A stretch of 10,092 bases of DNA. Origin: CAZNLL01 sp964573885. GTDB taxonomy: Bacteria > Desulfobacterota > DSM-4660 > Desulfatiglandales > Desulfatiglandaceae. The stretch lies in NCBI GenBank assembly GCA_964573885.1, contig CAZNLL010000135.1, positions 1 through 10,092 on the forward strand, given 5' to 3'. The notes below the pieces were generated by a model. It did no database searches. It saw nothing but the letters and a program-made list of their open reading frames with translations, and was not told the origin of the DNA. The position numbers were made by a program, and so were the translations under genes. Shown in pieces: positions 6,186 to 10,092 of this stretch (within the stretch, counting starts at the first letter, position 1; each line of letters opens with the position of its first letter).

Positions 6186-7314
6186 CCCGCGGCGCCTGGG
6201 CGCCATTGCCAGAAAAGAGTTTATCCATGTCATCCGCGACTGGCGGAGCCTCTATCTGGCCATGGCCATTCCCCTGGTACTCATCTTGCTTTTTGGTTAT
6301 GCCCTGACTATGGACCTCAAAGAAGTCCCCACCGTGGTGTGGGATCAGTCACACACCCCGGAGAGCCGGGACCTTTTAAGCCTTTTTAGCGGTTCCCCCT
6401 ATTTCTCCATCCTCGAGTCCCACAACAGCTACCAGGGACTGAAAGCGGCCCTGGACAGGGGATATGCCATGATCGCCCTGGTGATTCCCCATGATTTCGC
6501 CCAAAAGGTACAGGGGAACAGGGACGTCACCGTCCAGGTTATCGCGGATGGAAGCGATGCCAACACAGGGCGCCTCGCCCTGAGCTATGCGGGTCAACTG
6601 GGGCTGATTTACTCGGGCCGGATTCAGGCCCAGCGAGTGCGTATCCTGGGCAAGGGAGATCTCCCTGTACCTGTGGAACTGGTGCCCAGGGCATGGTTTA
6701 ATCCGGATCTGCGGAGCCAGAATAATATCATCCCCGGCATTTTGGCCGTGGTGATGGTGGTCATCGCCGCCATGCTCACCAGTGTCACCGTTTCCCGGGA
6801 GTGGGAGATGGGGACCATGGAACAACTCATCAGCACACCCCTTCGAGTGCCGGAAATCGTACTGGGCAAAGTGATTCCCTACTTTGTCATCGGCATGGTG
6901 GATGTTGCCATCGCCGTGGCCATGGGGGAGTGGTTGTTTCATGTGCCCCTCAGGGGCAATCCGGCCCTGCTTTTTTCTATGGCCGCCGTTTTTCTCACGG
7001 GCGCCCTTTTTTTCGGCATGATGCTCAGCATCACTCTGAAGAGCCAGGTGCTGGCAAACCAGATCGCCCTTGTGGCGTCTTATTTGCCCACCTTGATCCT
7101 GAGCGGATTTGTCTTCGCCATAGAGAACATGCCCCTGCCCCTTCAGTGGCTGACCTATATCGTCCCTGCCCGCTATTTTATCGCCCTCCTTCGGGGTATC
7201 TACCTGAAGGGGATCGGCCTTGAGATCATGTGGGTAAATGCGCTGCTTCTCACCCTCTATGCCCTGCTCATGGTCCTTCTGGCCCATAAACAGATGAAGC
7301 TCAAGCTGGAGTGA
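6178..7314 (+). CDS. ybhS: ABC-2 type transporter permease, YbhS-like
   Basis: This 378-residue inner-membrane permease has the ABC-2 fold with one large periplasmic loop. Visible segments: the cytoplasmic N-terminal helix ARKEFIHVIRDWRSLYL, TM1 at about 25-43, a soluble extracytoplasmic domain at 45-180, and TM2-TM6 at roughly 184-206, 229-251, 262-285, 293-315 and 350-369. The conserved cytoplasmic loop after TM2, SREWEMGTMEQLISTPLR (206-223), is the family hallmark and likely contacts the ATPase. LILSGFVFAIENMP (306-319) before the last periplasmic element is typical as well. I chose ATG 6178, with CGGAG six bases upstream. The reading frame stays open back to 5977, but a start there would overlap the ATPase gene by over 200 bases. 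Length is close to E. coli YbhS. It likely forms a heterodimer with the next permease. The substrate cannot be read from sequence. Confidence 0.93.
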   Translation: MLSPRRLGAIARKEFIHVIRDWRSLYLAMAIPLVLILLFGYALTMDLKEVPTVVWDQSHTPESRDLLSLFSGSPYFSILESHNSYQGLKAALDRGYAMIALVIPHDFAQKVQGNRDVTVQVIADGSDANTGRLALSYAGQLGLIYSGRIQAQRVRILGKGDLPVPVELVPRAWFNPDLRSQNNIIPGILAVVMVVIAAMLTSVTVSREWEMGTMEQLISTPLRVPEIVLGKVIPYFVIGMVDVAIAVAMGEWLFHVPLRGNPALLFSMAAVFLTGALFFGMMLSITLKSQVLANQIALVASYLPTLILSGFVFAIENMPLPLQWLTYIVPARYFIALLRGIYLKGIGLEIMWVNALLLTLYALLMVLLAHKQMKLKLE

Positions 7315-7317
7315 GGC

Positions 7318-8445
7318 GTGTTTCGGAGACTCAAAAGAATGCTGGTCAAGGAATTCCTCCAAATGCTTCGGGACCCCCGGATGCGCCTGGTGGTCTTTGG
7401 GATGCCCCTCATCCAGATGGTCATCTTTGCCTTCGCCCTCACAACCGATGTCACCAAGATCAAGACGGCCGTGCTGGATCTTGACCATACACCCAGCACC
7501 CGGGAGTTAATCCAGCGCTTCACCGCCGGTGACTACTTTGAGATCATCTCCCGGCTCCGCTCCCCCTCGGATATGGCCGGGCTCCTGAACAGGGGAAAGG
7601 TCCAGGTGATCCTCCACTTTCCCCCGGGTTTTGAAGCCCGTTTGAAAAGCGGAAACACCGCACGGCTCCAGCTTCTGGCGGACGGCACAGACAGTAACAC
7701 CACTTCCATTATTCTGGGTTATGCCAACCAGATCGTAACCAGGTATGCCCAGGCCAAGGGCCGGGAAAGGCTCCTGGCCCTGAATCCCGAGATAAAAACG
7801 GGCCGCGTTGAGATTGAGACCCGGGCATGGTTCAACCCCAACCTGGAGAGCAAGTACTACTTCGTGCCCGCCCTGATCGCCCTCATGCTCATGGTATTCA
7901 GCGTCATGCTCACCAGTATCGGTATTGTCCGGGAAAAGGAGATCGGCACCATTGAACAAGTCATGGTCACCCCCATAAGGCGGCTGGAGTTCATCCTGGG
8001 TAAGACCATCCCCTATGTGATGACGGGGTATATTACCATGACCCTTATGCTTGCCATGGCCATGCTTATCTTTGGGGTCCGCATCCAGGGGAACTGGTTG
8101 CTTCTTTATGTCTTGACCGGTATCTATCTGGTCTCAAACCTCGGCCTGGCATTACTCATCAGTGTAAGCGCCCGCACCCAACAGCAAGCATTGCTTACCG
8201 CCTTCTTTGTGCTCATGCCCGCCGTCTTATTAAGCGGATTTATGTTCCCCATCAAGAATATGCCTGAAACCGTTCAGTATGCCACCTTCCTCAACCCTAT
8301 GCGCTGGTATCTGGAAATCCTCCGGGGGGTGGTGCAGAAAGGGGTCGGGGTCGAGACCCTGTGGCCCTCTATCCTTGCCCTGAGCGTGCTGGCCCTTTGC
8401 TTCATGTCCACGGCGGTGGCCCGATTCAAGAAGACCATGTCCTGA
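7318..8445 (+). CDS. ybhR: ABC-2 type transporter permease, YbhR-like
   Basis: This 375-residue permease is a paralogue of the preceding one with the same plan: N-terminal helix LVKEFLQMLRDPRM, TM1 at about 23-42, a periplasmic domain to about 178, then TM segments at 181-203, 229-252, 259-282, 289-311 and 347-367. The hallmark loop is REKEIGTIEQVMVTPIRR (205-222). VLLSGFMFPIKNMP (303-316) and LNPMRWYLEILRG (325-337) are strongly conserved in ABC-2 exporters. Shared elements with its partner, such as DGTDSNT against DGSDANT and AWFNP in both, point to an old duplication. The start is GTG 7318, three bases after the upstream stop. Its ribosome binding site GGAG lies within the end of the upstream gene, so coupling is likely. 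ATG 7339 is a less likely alternative. It is the last gene of the operon; a 239-base spacer follows. Confidence 0.93.
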   Translation: MFRRLKRMLVKEFLQMLRDPRMRLVVFGMPLIQMVIFAFALTTDVTKIKTAVLDLDHTPSTRELIQRFTAGDYFEIISRLRSPSDMAGLLNRGKVQVILHFPPGFEARLKSGNTARLQLLADGTDSNTTSIILGYANQIVTRYAQAKGRERLLALNPEIKTGRVEIETRAWFNPNLESKYYFVPALIALMLMVFSVMLTSIGIVREKEIGTIEQVMVTPIRRLEFILGKTIPYVMTGYITMTLMLAMAMLIFGVRIQGNWLLLYVLTGIYLVSNLGLALLISVSARTQQQALLTAFFVLMPAVLLSGFMFPIKNMPETVQYATFLNPMRWYLEILRGVVQKGVGVETLWPSILALSVLALCFMSTAVARFKKTMS

Positions 8446-8448
8446 GAT

Positions 8449-8468
8449 ATCTTACTTTGCAATAAGAT
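8449..8468 (+). terminator. Weak stem-loop just after the permease operon
   Basis: ATCTTA (8449-8454) pairs with TAAGAT (8463-8468) around an 8-base loop, starting four bases after the last permease stop, and is followed by TT then GAGG. The stem is short and AT-rich and the T-run minimal, so it would be a poor intrinsic terminator. Confidence 0.22.
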
Positions 8469-8483
8469 TTGAGGGGACTTAAA

Positions 8484-8511
8484 CAGGCCCGGTTCAGGGT
8501 ACCGGGATCTG
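8484..8511 (+). repeat. GC-rich hairpin in the spacer after the permease operon
   Basis: CAG-g-CCCGGT (8484-8493) can pair with ACCGGG-at-CTG (8501-8511) around loop TCAGGGT: six perfect pairs plus three more beyond a small internal loop. No T-run follows. It may stabilise the operon's 3' end or help termination. Confidence 0.3.
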
Positions 8512-8518
8512 CCATAAG

Positions 8519-8556
8519 GGCAAGGGATGGTTCTTCAAAATTAGATTCATCTTGCC
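8519..8556 (+). repeat. Inverted repeat GGCAAG-gg-ATG / CATCTTGCC
   Basis: GGCAAG then ATG (8519-8529, with a two-base bulge at 8525-8526) is complementary to CATCTTGCC (8548-8556), leaving an 18-base loop. It lies about 30 bases upstream of the next promoter. It could be a 3' hairpin of the permease transcript or a regulator-binding dyad for the downstream gene; neither can be chosen from sequence alone. Confidence 0.3.
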
Positions 8557-8584
8557 TCGCATAAGCCGGGGCGTCGCTTTCTTC

Positions 8585-8614
8585 TTGACAGATAAGATCC
8601 CCCAAAATTATGCT
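8585..8614 (+). promoter_or_regulatory. Candidate sigma70-like promoter for the small exported protein
   Basis: A perfect -35 box TTGACA (8585-8590) is followed after 18 bases by TATGCT (8609-8614), four of six matches to the -10 consensus. It lies in an AT-richer patch of an otherwise GC-rich spacer. Transcription would start near 8621, leaving a leader of about 64 bases before ATG 8685. That leader holds a small hairpin, GGGGC (8632-8636) with GCCCC (8647-8651), and the strong ribosome binding site GGGAGGT (8671-8677). Confidence 0.55.
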
Positions 8615-8684
8615 TATTTCAACAAGATAAAGGGGCTTTTGAGATCGCCCCGGAACGCCTACTAAAACACGGGAGGTAACGGTT

Positions 8685-8993
8685 ATGGGTTTTTTAAAAA
8701 AGCACGTCCTGGTCTTTGTGGTGGCGGCGGCCCTGGCTATAACCTGGGCTGCCCCTCAGGCCTTGGGCCAAGAACCGATTGAGGAATTTCGGGGTTCAGC
8801 CGCGGCCATGGCCTTTGATCTCATTTTTGTCAGGCCCCTGGGGCTTGCCGCGACCGCTGTGGGTGAAGCCCTCTTTATTGTATCCCTCCCCTTTAGTGCC
8901 ATGGGAGGCAACGTGGATGCGGCGGCCCAGAAGCTGGTTGTAGAGCCGGCCAGATACACCTTTAACCGGCCTCTTGGACAGATAGACTACTGA
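8685..8993 (+). CDS. Small exported or membrane protein of unknown function
   Basis: This 102-residue protein has a clear N-terminal export signal: Lys5-Lys6, a hydrophobic core LVFVVAAALAITWA at about 9-22, and a plausible signal-peptidase I site after PQALG (residue 28 or 29). The mature part has an Ala-rich helix (38-46), one hydrophobic segment at about 47-70 (LIFVRPLGLAATAVGEALFIVSLPF), and a C-terminal part with two RPLG sequences (50-53 and 95-98) and VVEPARYTFNRPLG. The pattern VRPLG...VSLPF..MGGN...AA..LVVEPA.YTF.RPLG looks like a conserved small-protein family of unknown role; I name no function. ATG 8685 is well supported by GGGAGGT seven bases upstream and by its own promoter-like sequence. 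It reads in the same direction as the exporter operon but is separated by 239 bases, so a separate transcript is likely. Confidence 0.85.
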   Translation: MGFLKKHVLVFVVAAALAITWAAPQALGQEPIEEFRGSAAAMAFDLIFVRPLGLAATAVGEALFIVSLPFSAMGGNVDAAAQKLVVEPARYTFNRPLGQIDY

Positions 8994-9039
8994 TCCCGTC
9001 CCCTGTATCCCCCTTGGATTGCTTTCCAGGCCGCCTGAG

Positions 9040-9065
9040 TTCGGGATGCAGGGGTGCATCCTGAG
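9040..9065 (+). terminator. Strong hairpin downstream of the small exported protein gene
   Basis: GGATGCA (9044-9050) and TGCATCC (9055-9061) form a perfect 7-bp stem with loop GGGG. The stem extends outward through 9041-9043 with 9062-9064 (one G-U pair) and a further wobble at 9040/9065. It lies 47 bases after the small gene's stop and about 38 bases before the next start. No T-run follows (GGGGGTCAACA), so it is not a standard intrinsic terminator. It could be a Rho-associated 3' stabiliser, a leader element of the next gene, or an operator dyad. Confidence 0.4.
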
Positions 9066-9102
9066 GGGGGTCAACATGGGGTGAGCCCGGGGGATTGCCT
9101 GC

Positions 9103-10092
9103 ATGCCCATCAGGACGTCATTACGGCTGGTTGTTTTCCTATTGACCCTGGCCTCTTTTTGTGAGGCCGGGGTCAACACCACCTCCCGGATTGAAGAAAT
9201 TATTATCTCCGATCCCCCCTGGGCGGACATTTACTGGGGCAAATCGCGCCAGGAACTTGTAGGACCGGTGGGGAAGACCCCTCATTCGAGATCCATGACC
9301 GGCGTGAAATGGGAGCCCTTCTGCTACCAGGTCAAGAAGGCCGGATACCATGATTCACAAATCATCTGCAAGGCCGGGGAGAAGGGTGACCGATACGTCC
9401 ATTTCAACCTCAAACCCCTCAAGCTCACTGTTACTTCCAATCCGGAAGGGGCCGGGATCTATTGGGGGTCTTCCAGGGACGCATTAAAATCCACCGGCTT
9501 CAAGACCCCCCACACGGATACGGATTCGGACCGGGGGGCAAACTGGAAGAGTTGGTACTTTCAGGTAAAAAGGGCAGGATACAAGGATAGTGAAGTTGCC
9601 TTCAGGCCTCGTTCGGACCATGATCGCCGTATCCATTTTGTGCTCACTCCCCTTGATCGTTTCAAGCCCCAGATCGCCGAGGCCCTTATCAAACAAGGAG
9701 ACTATGAAAAGGCCCTCACTTACTACCACGGGCGGTTAAAATCCCACGGCGGTGACGCCCGTCTCTTTTTTCTCCTCTCCTACTGTTACTTCAAATTAGA
9801 GGACTGGCCCCAGGCCGAACTCTGGCTCAAAAAGGCCCTTAAAAAAGATCCCCGATCCGTCCCGTCCCATTACAACATGGCCTTGATCCATATCAACCTC
9901 GGAGAATACAAAGGGGCCTTGTCCTCTTTCAAAAAGGTCCTTGCCCTTAGTCCCGGAGCCGAAAGGATAACCCCCTGGATCCGGGTGTTGGAAGGGATCG
10001 TTAAGGGCCGATATTTCCCGGAAAGGCTCCGGGAACTGGCAGGACATGAGGACCAAACAGGTCTTGCGGCACGCCTCACCCTCTGGGTCCAG
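9103..10092 (+). CDS. Exported PEGA-repeat and TPR protein (3' end off the window)
   Basis: The reading frame is open for 330 codons to the window edge. Residues 1-22 are a signal sequence (Arg4, Arg8, then VVFLLTLASFCEA). Cys20 resembles a lipobox cysteine, but Phe at -1 is atypical, so cleavage after CEA by signal peptidase I is at least as likely. Two tandem repeats of about 75 residues follow, at 30-105 and 106-183: ISDPPWADIYWGKSR...KTPH...CYQVKKAGYHDS and TSNPEGAGIYWGSSR...KTPH...YFQVKRAGYKDS. These match the PEGA pattern (SxPxGAxIYxG, TP, VxxxGY), a beta-fold of envelope proteins. TPR helices follow at about 188-285, including DYEKALTYYHGRLK, DWPQAELWLKKALKKDP and GEYKGALSSFKKVLALSP, suggesting protein-protein scaffolding in the periplasm. 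ATG 9103 is taken because an upstream in-frame ATG (9076) meets a TGA at 9082; its ribosome binding site (GGGGGAT, eight bases upstream) is only fair. Downstream domains cannot be seen. Confidence 0.87.
   Translation, partial: MPIRTSLRLVVFLLTLASFCEAGVNTTSRIEEIIISDPPWADIYWGKSRQELVGPVGKTPHSRSMTGVKWEPFCYQVKKAGYHDSQIICKAGEKGDRYVHFNLKPLKLTVTSNPEGAGIYWGSSRDALKSTGFKTPHTDTDSDRGANWKSWYFQVKRAGYKDSEVAFRPRSDHDRRIHFVLTPLDRFKPQIAEALIKQGDYEKALTYYHGRLKSHGGDARLFFLLSYCYFKLEDWPQAELWLKKALKKDPRSVPSHYNMALIHINLGEYKGALSSFKKVLALSPGAERITPWIRVLEGIVKGRYFPERLRELAGHEDQTGLAARLTLWVQ

Noticed and set aside
6376..7488. A 370-codon open frame on the minus strand opposite the first permease
   Set aside because: It is His/Gly/Asp-rich with no family pattern and is fully antisense to a permease with clear ABC-2 motifs. 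It is a by-product of GC-rich codon bias.
8446..8684. A small gene hidden in the 239-base spacer
   Set aside because: No frame with a plausible ribosome binding site and start was found. The space is better explained by hairpins and the promoter at 8585-8614.
1..10092. CRISPR arrays, tRNA or rRNA genes, insertion sequences, attachment sites, defence systems
   Set aside because: No regularly spaced direct repeats, cloverleaf-like sequence, transposase or integrase motifs, or terminal inverted repeats were seen. The content is a transport operon with ordinary flanking genes.

Overview
The window comes from a GC-rich bacterial chromosome. Gene content suggests a Gram-negative anaerobe, most likely of the former Deltaproteobacteria (Desulfobacterota): a periplasmic adaptor with a YbhFSR-type exporter, a B12-binding-type radical SAM protein, a stand-alone ADP-forming acyl-CoA synthetase alpha subunit, and a PEGA/TPR envelope protein. 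The taxon is inferred from gene families only. I found no rRNA, tRNA, CRISPR array, insertion sequence or phage gene, and coding density is high.

Left part (1-1438, minus strand): a TetR-family regulator is followed by a radical SAM protein that runs off the left edge. Both read leftward with 89 bases between them. A 114-base divergent spacer (1439-1552) separates the regulator from the rightward genes. It holds two overlapping near-palindromes that could be the regulator's operator. A sigma70-like promoter for the regulator overlaps the first codons of its longest reading frame.

Centre (1553-8445, plus strand): five closely packed genes look like one operon. The first is an acyl-CoA synthetase (NDP-forming) alpha subunit with its phospho-histidine. 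After it come an HlyD/YbhG-like membrane fusion protein, a YbhF-like protein with two fused ABC ATPase domains, and two ABC-2 permeases of YbhS/YbhR type. Gaps are 39, 4, -8 and 3 bases. The last four, with the TetR gene, have the same parts as Escherichia coli cecR-ybhG-ybhF-ybhS-ybhR. The difference is an acyl-CoA enzyme subunit between regulator and exporter. The adaptor, the tandem ATPase and the two permeases should form an inner-membrane exporter reaching into the periplasm. No outer-membrane channel is present in the window.

Right part (8446-10092, plus strand): a 239-base spacer with several inverted repeats and a good sigma70-like promoter leads to a small secreted or membrane protein of unknown function. 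A second hairpin-bearing spacer follows, then a large exported protein with two PEGA-like repeats and TPRs that continues past the right edge.

The main points for a second look are the acyl-CoA synthetase subunit in a drug-exporter-type operon without its ATP-grasp partner, the regulator's uncertain start, the duplicated 26-residue unit in each arm of the adaptor's coiled coil, and the asymmetric tandem ATPase.
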